NCBI GenBank assembly: GCA_030620095.1
Contig: JAUTXW010005178.1
Coordinates: 1 to 64,000, forward strand
Direction: 5' to 3'
Length of the DNA stretch: 64,000 nt
Source: Kuschelorhynchus macadamiae
Lineage: Eukaryota; Arthropoda; Insecta; Coleoptera; Curculionidae
The notes under the pieces are model-generated. The model saw nothing but the letters and a program-made list of their open reading frames with translations, searched no databases and was not told the origin of the DNA. Positions 46,842 through 57,737 of the stretch are shown here, piece after piece. The position numbers and the translations under genes are program-made. Position 1 is the first letter of the stretch. Every line of letters starts with the position of its first letter.

Positions 46842-46966
46842 AAGAGGATTCCCAGGTACCTCAGCTGGCTCCGGCGTGAGTTGCAGCTGAACCTGAGGTA
46901 AAAAAAGAGGATCCCAGGTACCTCAACTGGCTCCGGCGTGAGCTGCAGTTGAACCTGAGGTAAAAG
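46842..46966 (+). repeat. Two-copy 63-bp tandem repeat in the 3' UTR of the Jockey-like LINE
   Basis: 46842-46904 and 46905-46966 differ at a handful of positions. Each contains inverted words (CCTCAGCTGG and CAGCTGAACCTGAGG) that can pair into a hairpin. 3' UTR tandem repeats are common in LINEs. Confidence 0.92.
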
Positions 46967-47408
46967 AACACCCCACCTCAGCCTTAACACTGCCGGATCA
47001 CGGAACAGCAGTGTCGCTGAGGGCACAGAAGAGGACCAAAAACTCGAAGACCACCAGGCACACTGACGGAGGGACACTGACAACGGCAGACTGGACCACG
47101 GGACAGTAGGACGCAGGCAGCGGCAATCCGGACAGAAGGAAGGAGGACAACAGAGAAATATCCCCCCCTGGTAAGACGACACTTCCCTACTAATAATATT
47201 TTTTATTTTCAGATGACTACAAGTATCGAGAGGTGGCAAAAACATCCTGCCAAGTGAGGACCTCGCCCCCCCCCCTACGACAGCGAGGACCATGTCCTTC
47301 ATAGGAGTTTCTCCCGAAAGGACGGCATCAACCCCATCGAAGGATCTTTGGCTAGCCCAATGATGGTCCATCTGATGGGGGCCCGTTGGGGTTTAGTGGG
47401 TATTGTTG

Positions 47409-47445
47409 ACTCCGACAGGTGGAAACCTGTCAGAGCAACGAGTCC
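47409..47445 (+). other. Hairpin in the LINE 3' end
   Basis: GACAGGT (47414-47420) pairs with ACCTGTC (47425-47431) around GGAA, and an outer GACTC (47409-47413) pairs with GAGTC (47441-47445). Its position about 65 bases before the A-tail suggests a structure recognised by the element's reverse transcriptase; this role is inferred. Confidence 0.6.
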
Positions 47446-47512
47446 CACACTGTCTTCCCTTCTACTGGAAGGGAATTCGTGCGTAAAAGCATTCCCCATC
47501 GACACAAAAAAA

Positions 47513-47522
47513 AATATTTAGT
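47513..47522 (+). repeat. 10-bp target-site duplication of the Jockey-like LINE, right copy
   Basis: AATATTTAGT, identical to 42566-42575. The first As merge with the A-tail, so the exact length is uncertain by one or two bases. Confidence 0.85.
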
Positions 47523-47559
47523 TGTTGTCCCATTATGTTCAGTAACCTGTAAAGTTCTA

Positions 47560-48370
47560 GAATACTCTGGGGTTAGATCGTTCCAAGTTTTCTGGTTTCT
47601 GTCTCAAAACTCAACTTCATTTCGTGGCCATAAGTTGTTGGCACAATTGATTCTTCGAACCAAAAGAACTCATGCATTTTCTATGGGATTGATATCCGAG
47701 CTCTTCAAAAGCCATGGTAAAACTCTGACATGGTGTTCGTCTATCCATTGTGATATTCTCCGCGCAGTATGGGGTAGTTATCATGCTGGTAAATAAGATC
47801 ACCATTTTTATATACACAGTTTACCGATGATAGAATCGTAACCTCCAGAAGGTGAATATAGGTATCCGCACTGAATTTGCTTCTAATAATCGAACAACCT
47901 CTAATTCTTTTAGGGTTAATCCACCCCTAAAACATTTACAGAAAACCTTCCGCTGTTTTATATACTATATACTCGAACACGGCCATTGTTAGATGACTGA
48001 AACATTTTCTTGTCGGAAAACACTACTTTGTTCCCAGAATTCCAGACTTTTTGTATGGTATTTCAGCAAAAATCCCATTCGTTGCTCCTTATTAGTGTGT
48101 GTTAAAAATGGTTTTTGACAGCAAAATATTTTTTTAAATCTGACTGTTTCTTTATTTGATATTATTATAACAGATCTCGCCAATATTCAATAAGCTGATA
48201 ATGCTCATTACGATTAATGCAAATATTTGACTGCCCACCTGCTTTCCTATCCAGGGTATGTCCTGCTTGCCATCTTGCTTTTATATCGTTAACTGTACTG
48301 TTTGGTATCCGCATCCTTCCAGCCACTTTTCTTTCAGCTCAACCCTATTTTAATAACGTAATTACTTTAC
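47560..48370 (-). pseudogene. Tc1/mariner-type transposase relic
   Basis: Minus-strand pieces in order: an N-terminal fragment near 48240-48370; a segment (47989-48183) with KEQRMGFLLKYHTKSLEFWE; a shifted frame with FSDKKMFQSSNNGRVRVY (first catalytic aspartate region, near 48000); YKNGDLIYQHDN near 47790-47815 (second catalytic aspartate); and SSDINPIENA near 47675-47700, the third catalytic block with its glutamate. Frames change at least three times and stops are present. It begins directly after the LINE target duplication, so the LINE probably inserted into or beside this older element. Confidence 0.78.
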
Positions 48371-49194
48371 TTTACTACATTAGATAAGTGCGGCATGGCT
48401 TAAATTATTATCAAATAGACACTTTGCTTTTGACTTTGCTATCATGCCCAGGTATTATTTTTCTGTTTTTATAAGAACACATTTATATCAGGGAAAAAAA
48501 TTGAATAAATGCATTGATTGTAAATAAGTAAGTAAAACTTCTTCAACTTTTTTTTGACCCACCATCTATCAAATCCAGTCGTGTTGAAATAGCTATTCAC
48601 CCTACCAGTGACACTTTTCCGCAGTCGAGTGTGCAAAAGACACTTTCCGCACCGGTTTTACTAGCGTAAAGAAAATTATCTAGTTCTAGTAGTTATTTTA
48701 AATAACTTATTTCAAGTATAGGCCTCAAAGTGAAAGTGTCGACCATAACGTGGATGAATTGCAAGTTTTTCAAATGTATGAAAAGTATTTGCCTTTCTTA
48801 AAATTATTTTTATTTTTTGCGCATCATTTACTAAATTATTCCAATTCTTTGGCATATTGAGGGGTATTTTGATTTTTCTGGTAACAGCTTTAGGTTTATA
48901 TTCTTGGCTTCTTCGACAATGTTTTCTGGTATCCTGTGAATAATTTTCTCACCAGTTTAGTCCTCGAACTCCATTTTCACTCAAAACATGGTTCAAAGCA
49001 GTTCAAAGTTAAATAACTTTTCTATTTTCACGTCTTTTGACGTCTATACCATATATAAAGCAGTGGACAGTTTGTTTATAATATAGCTAGCAACTTAATT
49101 TATAAGATCGATCCCGTATTTAGCTCCCTCTAGCGAACAAACTGCTCAGGATTTTTTTTTAAATATACAGGATGTTCCAAATTGATGCTCATAG
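48371..49194. other. Gene-free stretch
   Basis: No gene is recognised. The word GACACTTTTCCGCA near 48610 recurs in variant, partly inverted form nearby (48650) and near 51345; this may be a small dispersed repeat. Confidence 0.45.
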
Positions 49195-49209
49195 TATGCC
49201 TGTATGGAT
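49195..49209 (+). repeat. 15-bp target-site duplication of the truncated LINE, left copy
   Basis: TATGCCTGTATGGAT, identical to 50532-50546. Confidence 0.85.
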
Positions 49210-50442
49210 TTCTCCGCTCTTGTGGTGTCTGGTTGTGGATGGGCTGCTTCATACTCTCAACGAGAGCGGAGTTTATGCTCAAAGCTACGCTGATGATCTT
49301 GCCATTATAGTAATAGGCAAGTTCCCAAACACCATTATAAGGCTCATGCAGAGGGCTTTGGCCATGGTGGAAAAGTGGTGCCAAAAACACGGTCTGTCTG
49401 TTAATCCGGATAAGACCGAAATGGTACCATTTACCCATAAGAGAAAAGTGGACCTTGAGAGGCTAACCCTCTTTGGGAAAAAGCTGAGACCTTCCGGGTC
49501 GGTAAAATATCTGGGCGTCCTAATAGACTCCCGATTGACCTGGAGGGATCATATTGAAAGGATCACAAAAAGGACCACACATATATGTTGTGATAAGTCA
49601 AGCTCTTATGTGGTGGCCCGCCACTCGCAAGACCACATACAGAAGGATTAAGAGCTCTGTCCTCGAACTATGGAGTCAGTCCTCTGCACTTGTTTGTTCG
49701 GAAAGCTTCTGCGTTTAAATGACTGGGGCTTGAATGCGAGTTTGGACTGGAGAGACCCTCTCCTAGCAAGGAGAGAGGGTGTGTGAGTCCAATAGGGTTA
49801 GCCTCATTTGGGTGTATATCCTGAGATTACAGCAATCTTGGACTGCGTACAGGAAAACCTTTCAGGACAAGCATATCTATATATGTTGTGATGGGGGTGC
49901 AGGAGATAGAGAGGGTGTGTGAGTCCAATAGGGATCATTTGGGTGTCTGGCCATCAGGGCATTGGGGGTAATGAAGGATCAGCAACACTGCTTTCACTGG
50001 TCCGGAATCTGCTCTTGGAATTGCTCCTTCAGCTGTCAAGGCTAGGATTAAGAATCGCACTGTCGAGGAATTCCGTGCCGAATGGCACAAGCTAGCAGGA
50101 CTCAGACAGTCTAAGGTCTTCATATCAGGCCTTTATAGCCGTTCTGAGTCTAATAGACTTCTAAACCTAAACAGAAGTCAACTTAGAACTATTACCGGGG
50201 TCCTAACTGGACACTGGCTAGTGAAATATTACCTGCATAAGATTGGACTCGACAACGATCCATACTGCAGGTTTTGTGCTGAGGTAGATGAAACTACCGA
50301 GCATCTAGTCTGTCGATGTGACGCTTTAGTCAACGCCAGACTGCTTTGCTTGGGTGACACCTATGTGAAACCCGAGCTTGTGGGACGTGCGCGACCTGAA
50401 AGGGTTCTTTCCTTTCTAAAAAGGAGTGGGCTCTTGGCCTGA
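49210..50442 (+). pseudogene. LINE reverse transcriptase, RNase H and zinc-knuckle fragments
   Basis: 49210-49651 encodes the RT palm and thumb with YADDLAI (catalytic box at 49286-49297), KWCQKHGLSVNPDKTEMVPF and SVKYLGVLIDSRLTWRDH. The frame then breaks. RNase H is seen as VWVSGHQGIGGNE near 49930-49966, the last acidic/histidine block of the domain, while the earlier blocks are damaged. The open end (50221-50442) has CRFCAEVDETTEHLVCRC, a CCHC-type knuckle. An internal direct repeat (49768-49817 and 49905-49951) disrupts the RNase H region. Truncation and frameshifts make it dead on arrival or soon after. Confidence 0.85.
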
Positions 50443-50531
50443 CACGCCTACTTGGGGGGATAGCACACTGGGCCCCAGTGAGCCTAAGTGCTGCCCTTGT
50501 CGGGCTCCCCATCTATGTCTATGTCTATGTC
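49210..50531 (+). mobile_element. 5'-truncated LINE with RNase H and a (TATGTC)n tail
   Basis: The element starts inside the reverse transcriptase (ISPLLWCLVVDGLL), runs through RNase H and C-terminal zinc-knuckle regions, and ends in a TATGTC hexamer tail (50511-50531). It is flanked by the 15-bp duplication TATGCCTGTATGGAT, which fixes both ends. RNase H and a short simple-repeat tail suggest the I or LOA group. Confidence 0.88.
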
Positions 50532-50546
50532 TATGCCTGTATGGAT
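50532..50546 (+). repeat. 15-bp target-site duplication of the truncated LINE, right copy
   Basis: TATGCCTGTATGGAT follows the TATGTC tail directly and is identical to 49195-49209. Confidence 0.85.
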
Positions 50547-51599
50547 GTTTTTTTTTATGTTAATACTAAGCAGGTGAATGTATGTTGTATTTTTTTAAAT
50601 GTGTATGCAATGACCCCATGATCCAACGACCCATCCAAACAAAAATATTTATTTAGGAAAGTACATACAACTATAAAAATCTGTCTGACGCTAGCAAGCA
50701 TGGAATAAATTTGAGTTAAATTTTATTAGGTAACTGGTATTTATTTATATTTAAATAAAACAAAACTAAAAATATAATTATTGAAATATAGACTATTAAT
50801 TATAAAAAAGCTAAATCTTTATTCTGACCTAAACTTTCTTAAATGAATTTATTCACTTAGTTTTGCAACAGTAAACTTTCTACATACAAATACGCTCGCA
50901 GCACCAATCTGGAATTCACTGTTGTAATATTGATTTATCACCGATAACCTAAAAAGAAAAAGACAATAATTAGAAAACATACTAATAATAATAACATAAA
51001 ACTTAAATCAGTTTCTAAAATTTGAATAACCCAAATCAAGTCGGCGTAGAACGAATATACGGGTTGCGTCGTATAAGTTAGCAGTGTATGGTCTATACTG
51101 ATAATCAACATCTGATAACACAAACTTATTTCTATAGAAACAATAAGGTAGAAAAGCCTAGTAATTAATTGCTGGGTTCATAATTTTTGGATTTCTTGTT
51201 TATAGTTTTATTAAATATCTTAAAATGGATCTTTTCAGTCAAGTTCCGGTGATGTTCATTAGCAGACGAATTCTAATTAAGTGGTATAGGTATGTGATAG
51301 TTTATGTATTGCTTTCAGCTTCAGTGTTGAAAAAACTTTCAGTGCGGAAAAGTGGAACTTCCAGCACTCATATGAGTGCGGAAACTATTCACTGTTGGCA
51401 CGCTTATGGAAAAAGTATTATTTGAAATTATAAAAAAAAACTTCTCGCTGCGCAAAGTAGTATCATAATGGCTCTCTTGGCCACACTACCTTTTTGTCTC
51501 TATAAAGTTGGCAATGCTGAATCATGGCCACCTAAAAAATTATGATTTCATGCCTGTTAACATTTGATTTTTGTGCACAATTTCATCACCATTAGATTA
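50547..51599. other. Gene-free stretch
   Basis: No recognisable coding region or element. Confidence 0.5.
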
Positions 51600-51830
51600 T
51601 TAGGTTTTTGATACCAATATTTTACACATATCATTAGGTCGCCATTTTATTCCAGCATAATAGTTCCTCACCAAAATTTTATCAGTTAATCCACTTGATC
51701 CCCTTGATGACCGTTTTTGTTTTTCGGCATCTAGGGACCCTGAAACGTGAAGATCTGAAAAAATCTCGGAAGGTAATTTTTTCATGATTACATTATTTTC
51801 CTTTTACTCCTTCCGGAAGTAAAAATAAGT
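51600..51830 (+). mobile_element. GCC-box repeat family, copy C (3' fragment)
   Basis: One subunit (GTCGCCATTTTATTCC near 51632) is followed by the tail: GGCATCTAGGGACCCTGAAA, AAGATCTGAAAAAATCTCGG, TTTTTTCATGATTAC, ending CCGGAAGTAAAAA. The GACAGAC segment is missing by internal deletion. Confidence 0.85.
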
Positions 51831-53621
51831 TATGCCTTTTGTAATGTAATACCTCTCGCCAGCCCTGACCTTATTTATTAAATTCAATGTTTTTAAACAT
51901 TTTATGGGCCTTCTACGCTTTCGTAAAGAAAGTTAATATTTTTTATTAATAAATTAAAGTTAGAAATCGTGTTATAAATACACATACTAGGAGGCGGGTA
52001 AAGCTGTCGTGTTTTGCACTTTAAAGCAAATCTTTCTTGTCACTATGATGCCCAGCAATCGATACTCATTGTATTCATTTGTCGACAATCCAACCCCGAA
52101 ACTCTTTACGCAAAATAAATCACCAATTACCGCGAAAAATATCCGCCATTTTCTATACATATGCACAATAAAAAAATCCGTTTTAATGGTTTAGTAATTT
52201 GAGCCACGCGTTTACCAATTGAACGCGGAAATGTAAATTGAAACAGGCCCCTTTTTTAACCCTTTTTGTCGATCGCATTCGATGCGGAGATAAGGATAAA
52301 GATAGGGTTGATTGTTACCCTTTATTTCGACGCGTGTAAGGCCTGCTCTCAATGGGAGGCTGACTGCCACCCGCCCATAATTGTGCCCAAGGTTGTAATG
52401 GTTTTATGGGTATCTTATGGCAAATTAAAGGGTTTAAGTTTTCTTCCGGGTGAATGTGTGTGCACAAGGAAAGTAAAAGTATCGTTAAAAATCGGAAAAT
52501 GAGAAATTAATTTGCTTTTAAATTAAATATTGATAAAAGTTAAAGAAATAAAGCCTTTTTGACTTTTTCTTAATAACAATATTTTGTATTGAAATTACGT
52601 ATGTTATTTCCATCTTATCTCAGAGGCGAATCTGGAGATCTAGGGGTCTCAATTCAAACATTAGAATTTCGACTGGGCGAGATAATATGATTTCGTATTA
52701 GTCTGGGATGATTTCGTGGTTTCAAAGGCCATTATGGGAAAGTTCAACTATTTCGCGAGTGAGATGCCCCTGGAGGGTTTATATATATGTTACAAAAAGG
52801 ATATATGCATAATAAATTAAGGTCTTGCACGAAACGACTATGTACCCTACTTTAAATATATTTTATAAAATATGTATACCAAACTTTATCCTATCCTGTT
52901 TAAGAATAATGTGTAAATAAAAACCGCAAAAATGTGAAATTTTATTTCTAAAAAATGGTTTTGTTTTAAGTGGTAGAGTATGCAAGGAAAAACATAATCA
53001 TAACTTCAAACTTAAATTTTTAATTGTAATAATGCAGATTTTTAACATTGTTATTTTAGTCCTAAATGCAACTTTTATCTTACTTTGCATTCCAAAAACT
53101 CTCTTAAGGAACTTTAAAAAAAGTAACTCGGATACGTAATTTTCCATAGATAAAAAAAAATCTTAAATCGCATTTTTGCAAAGTATTTTTTTATAATGAT
53201 TTTTGAAAATAACCGCTCAGCTTCACAAGTTGTCGCAGGAATTGTACGTCAGAAATATTTTCCAAATGATTGCCAAATTCGCAAATATATCCACTATATT
53301 ATTTTTGTAATCATTTGTAAATATTCTTTAAATAGTTTATATTTTCTGCCTAATGGATCTTTTAGATCTCCGTGGTAAGAAGGAATTACTTTTTGGATGT
53401 TTTCTTAATCTATTCGGTTATTCTCTTAAAAACTTTATAGGCAGATCGTCGTTTTTTCATTTATTTATTAATAAGTCCAATAATCAGTCGAAAATATCAA
53501 TTCGAAATTATTTGTGATTACCTACATCCATTCTACTTACTGCATTTTTGTAGTTTTTCTTTTTGTGGTATCTATTATGGTTTTTTTTTCATATGAATTC
53601 ATTAACTCGTCGGATACGTCG
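51831..53621. other. Gene-free stretch; a non-repetitive, GC-richer patch at about 52195-52450
   Basis: From about 52195 to 52450 the sequence has more G/C and CG dinucleotides than its surroundings, and I cannot match it to the repeat families here. A short frame crosses it (52266-52502) but has no recognisable domain. It may be single-copy DNA, possibly regulatory; this is inference only. Confidence 0.4.
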
Positions 53622-53830
53622 TTACTTCCCTCGTAACAGGGAAATGGCGGCCTAACAAAATATCTAAAAAATCGCCCTGAAAAAAACTTATTACATTAAT
53701 TTCAAATTTTGTGCAAGCATTAAGTCAGATATAGAGATAAACTAGTAATGTTGTGGTACGAATTCAACATGACGGAACAAAATGGCGGCCAAATATATGT
53801 TTTTTTTAAATCAACGTAAAAATCTTATTC
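53622..53830 (-). mobile_element. GCC-box repeat family, copy D (3' fragment, inverted)
   Basis: Read on the minus strand, the end ACGAGGGAAGTAA lies at 53622-53636. Subunits with GGCCGCCATTTTGTTCCGTC and GGCCGCCATTTCCC follow. The GACAGAC tail block is deleted. Confidence 0.82.
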
Positions 53831-54287
53831 AGTTGGCTTTAAATTTTACAGGAAAATTAAATGTGATATATAAACGAATACTTACTTCATTAATCACTTA
53901 ATATTATTTTATATATTAAATGCCGAGGGACTAAATAAGAAAATTCGCTAAATATGTTTTTGGTTAAAATTTTTTGGTTGGCAAAAACAAAAATACAGAA
54001 AATGACAAGCGCCTTAATAAAGTCGGAAGGCGGCTCGAATCAGTGGAACAATGAGGATATGTTCTGCTTATACAGCCACTTAATGAAAGTGAGACTTTTT
54101 TATCAATCACCAAAAATTATGAGCCCCGCTTGACCTAAAAATCTAATCACTTATACAGTGTCATTTATTTAAATGCGGGCCACCCCTGTGCAAAGAAAAC
54201 TTGTTTCTTTTTTGTATTGTGATAACAAAAAAATTTTATTTCGCAAAAATATTATACACTTTTGTTAAAAACACAAGATAATTAGTT
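53831..54287. other. Gene-free stretch between two GCC-box copies
   Basis: Nothing recognisable. Confidence 0.5.
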
Positions 54288-54444
54288 ATTACTTCCCTCG
54301 TTAGATTTTTTCTGATCTTTACGTTTAAGGGTCCCTAGATACCGGAAAACATGTTTTCTCAATTTCGTCTGTCTGTTCGCGGCATAGCTAAAAAACTATT
54401 TATCCGTTTAAAATTAAGGGCCATGCATGCGAAAAATACAGGCA

Positions 54445-54515
<71 letters not shown>
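54445..54515. repeat. (TA)n microsatellite
   Basis: About 30 TA units with one interruption near the left end. The peptide frames of alternating isoleucine and tyrosine on both strands are artefacts. Confidence 0.95.
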
Positions 54516-54516
<1 letters not shown>

Positions 54517-54664
54517 TGACATCAAATTTACTTATTTTAAACACGCTTTAAAATTGGAACAAGTATTCTATAATTATTTATTTATTGCCTACAAAATTAC
54601 AAATGTACTAAAAAAGTAAGCAAAAAAATGGTGTCAAATCTAATAAAAACATTTTTAAATTAAA

Positions 54665-54905
54665 ATTCACTGGCTAATATCCAGGCTCTGAGAATCGGTA
54701 TAAGGAATGTACTGAAACTTGTGCATGAAAAAAAACATAATTTACTTCCGAAGAAGATTAAGAAATGTACACGAAAAAATCCAAAGATAGAAGATTTAAG
54801 TGACAATGTAAAACTGGAAGGCAAAAGACTTAAGTTACAATACAAAAATGAATATTCATAATGCAATTTATGATTTATACACGTCAAAGATTAATATAAT
54901 CCTTC
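54665..54905 (+). repeat. Inverted duplicate of the transposase 5' coding region inside copy E
   Basis: The plus strand reads LVHEKKHNLLPKKIKKCTRK and then NPKIEDLSDNVKL and AIYDLYTSKIN, matching the N-terminal part of the minus-strand transposase (55925-56135). The two segments are about 1.0 kb apart in opposite orientation. Confidence 0.88.
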
Positions 54906-54927
54906 AGAAACTTTTTAATATTATAGA

Positions 54928-56217
54928 TTAAAAAATATCATCATCACTTAAAAAGTCCTCACCTTCTGAGTCGTCCTCAAATGGCGCAATGATCATTGGT
55001 GCTATTTCGACATCTAGAACTCCTTCTCGATTCCACCAAACCAATATTAATTTCTCCGTATGTTCCACAGATTTCTTCCAGTACTCCGGCGTAATATAAT
55101 TTAATGAATCTTGCCAAACAATTTGCACTTCATCTGATGTAAGACCATCGTTCACGTGTTTTTCGTAATATGATTTTGCTCCAGCCCATATTAAACTGGC
55201 AATGATATGGCGGCAGTCGTAAAACCTCATGCCCATTTTCCCGCAATATTTCATCTACAGCATATATTGTTGATTTTTTAATGATTTTGCCATTAAAAGA
55301 AGTTCTAATTTCAGCATATTGGGTAAAGGATTTTGTTTTTGTTTTATTAGAAAAGTGATATTTATAGTCATAAATATCACTTTTCTTCCAGGATGAAGTA
55401 GGTTGTTTATTTAAGATTCTTGAATGATAAGATGCATTGTCCAGAATGATTAAAGATGGAGCATCTAAATTTGGAATCAGTTGTTCTTTAAACCACTTTT
55501 CAAACAGTTGACAGTTCATATTATCGTGGTAGTTCATACTTTTGGATGTTGAAGAAAGCAGTATGCACCTGGGAGAAATCCTGTTGAAGAACCTGCATGC
55601 AAAATGATGAACCGTTTTCCCGTCCCACATCCCTTTTTTCTCTTGATACATTTTACAGACTCGTCCTGCCAAGATTTCGAACCACTTCCATTAGAAAATA
55701 TCCAAGCCTCGTCTAAAAATACCACTTTTCTAAATTTCGAATTAATATTTTCCGTGTATTTCTTTAAGAACTGGATACGCTGACTTGCTATATGTGGCAA
55801 CTCGCATAAAAATCTTCGATTACAGTCCTTTTTATATAGAAAACCCAACATTTTTGTTAATTTTAACAACGATTTTAGTCTAATTTCCAATATGCCTCGA
55901 TATTTTAAAGCTTCTTTTAAAACTTGAAAGGTTGTGTTAGTTTTTGTTGTGTATAGATCGTAAATTGCTTTACGGACATCCAGTTTTACATTGTCACTTA
56001 AATCTTCTATCTTTGGCTTTTTTCGTGTACATTTCTTAATCTTCTTCGGTAGTAAATTATACTTTTTTTCGTGCACAATTTTCTGCTCAGAGCTTTTGCT
56101 ACTGTCTTCTGGATATTGGCCGGTGAATTTTCATTTTCGTAATATTTTATTAGATTTAATACCATTTTTTTCGCTTGTGGATGCAAAAAACCCGAAAATT
56201 GTTTTTTTATTACTCAT
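54928..56217 (-). pseudogene. Tc1/mariner (IS630)-superfamily DDE transposase, decayed
   Basis: The likely start is the ATG at 56215-56217 (MSNKKTIFGFFASTSEKNG), with an in-frame TGA at 56131-56133. The frame then stays open (VHEKKYNLLPKK...) to 55534. The first catalytic aspartate is in VVFLDEAWIFSNGS. After a frameshift near 55560-55670, the next block has GCGTGK-type residues, NYHDNMNCQLFEKWFKEQL and SLIILDNASYHSR, the second aspartate. LRLPPYHCQFN should lead into the third acidic residue, but a small deletion near 55190 joins it to LIWAGAKSYYEKHV in another frame, and the glutamate codon is lost. The C-terminus (54928-55254) ends in an acidic tail. The family is common in arthropod genomes. 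The protein cannot be active here. Confidence 0.88.
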
Positions 56218-56692
56218 TTTATCACTGACTTGTCAATCTGACTTTGAAGTGACATCGCTCAATGATTTTTGCAACTGCTGGTATTTATATGTTTATCCTC
56301 TTTTTTCAAAAATATTGTAGATGTATCTAATTCTTCCTCTGGATTTTTTTGCGGAGGATATGTTAACACGTAATAAAAGAAAAACAAACTTAAAAAGTTT
56401 TTTGACTATAGTAACAAAATGGTATATCAATGTAAAAACTACTTATTGAATTTATTTTATTGTACATTCAAAATTATGTTCAGAAAGTGTTGCATAGGTC
56501 GAAACTAGTAAAATATTGGTAGGATATAATGGAACAAAATGGCGCCCAATAAAAATAATTGAAGATAGTGTATAATAATATGTATTACTAAATGATTATG
56601 TACTGAACTAAAATGGATCACACTTTACCATTCCTAATAAAAGGAAATATTCATGACGAGGGAAGTTCCGGGTAAAGTAAATTTACCGAATT

Positions 56693-57737
56693 TTTTTCTA
56701 TATGTTCTAAATATAAAGTTAATGTATTATTTTTTTAGGTGACGGGCATGTAATTTTTTAATATTTTTAATGAAGGAAAATTTAAGAAACTATATTGGCG
56801 CTAAAAAAATTGAATGGACTTATTTTGGATTTTTTTAGAGGTTTAAAAAGAAATTATTACTAAATTTAACATGAATAATATGTTACCTAGACATATACCG
56901 CAGTTATAATTTCCAATGTCCTTAGCAATCTTTTTGAATCACCCTCAACAAGCATCCCGTTCAGTTTTGTTTATTTTACCTTTCTTTCTAAAGAATCCTC
57001 CTTAAAATGATCACAAATATAAAAGGTACCGTTATATCTAAATAGGTCTTAGTTTCAAATTTCCCTTCGACCTACATAGCAAACAAGAAAAAAGCTTCTA
57101 GTTCAGAAACATGAATAAATTTGAAAAACTACACCGTATGCTTCAAAATGGGCCCTACGGGTAAACAGAAGAGATGAGAGGAGTTTTTGCAATGGATATT
57201 TGTAACACAAAACAAAATTGTACTGATTTGCCCCTAATTGAACAAAATGTATTAACCTGACATTTTTATAATTTTGGATTTAGGATCTAATAAATTAAAT
57301 AGCCTCACAACAAATTCTTTAGTTGTTTATCATGAGTGTCTATGCATATATTTTGTCCTAACGGTTATTATATTTTTTTTTTAGAAATGAGGTCAAACTA
57401 TTGTAATATATTTATATGAATGAAAAAAAAACGCAATAAATTTAAGCAAAAATCATTCAGATTGAAACAAATTAACATGTCACATCTCCACAACCTACAT
57501 ACATACCTACATATATACAAACAACCATTTACTTACCATACCTACTTAAATAAAACCCCTGCTTCCATTCTTCAATATATCATTTTTAAAATTCTGTTTT
57601 TAATTGGATTTTTTTAAAAACTTTTAATTTTATTATTTTTATGACTTTATTTACATCATCTATAAAAAAATCAATTGACATTCATTATTTTCCTCAATAA
57701 AATGAACGTTTTTAATTCTAGGAAATTGAATTTCACC
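56693..57737. other. Gene-free stretch
   Basis: AT-rich, with CATACATACCTACATA-type simple sequence near 57497-57530. No gene is recognised. Confidence 0.5.

Larger units (their letters stand above)
42576..47512 (+). mobile_element. Nearly full-length Jockey-clade LINE
   Basis: The element is about 4.9 kb: a 5' UTR starting CAGTTCGCTTTTTGCATT, ORF1 (42710-44024), ORF2 (44028-46520, degenerate to 46725), a 3' UTR with a tandem repeat, and a short A-tail (47505-47514). It is flanked by the 10-bp duplication AATATTTAGT. It has a higher GC content and a different codon usage from its surroundings. The retained 5' end, target duplication and long ORF2 indicate a relatively young insertion. Confidence 0.92.
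54288..56692 (-). mobile_element. GCC-box family, copy E: transposase-bearing form
   Basis: Read on the minus strand, the head lies at 56517-56692 (TTTACCCGGAACTTCCCTCG, then the GGGCGCCATTTTGTTCC box). It closely matches the head of copy A (12131-12290), including the GAACTAAAATGGATCACA-like segment. The tail lies at 54288-54440 (TGCCGCGAACAGACAGACG, AGGGACCCTTAAACG, AACGAGGGAAGTAA). Between them is a DDE transposase pseudogene in the same orientation. It could be the coding parent of the family, or a transposase element trapped between two fragments. A TA microsatellite (54445-54515) interrupts the tail side. Confidence 0.65.

Noticed and set aside
46778..47371. A 197-codon minus-strand frame over the LINE 3' UTR
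   Set aside because: It crosses the tandem repeat and has no recognisable domain. It lies in a UTR of a plus-strand element.
54351..54551. Frames with long alternating Tyr/Ile strings on both strands
   Set aside because: They read through a TA microsatellite and have no protein meaning. The same holds for 32562-32747.
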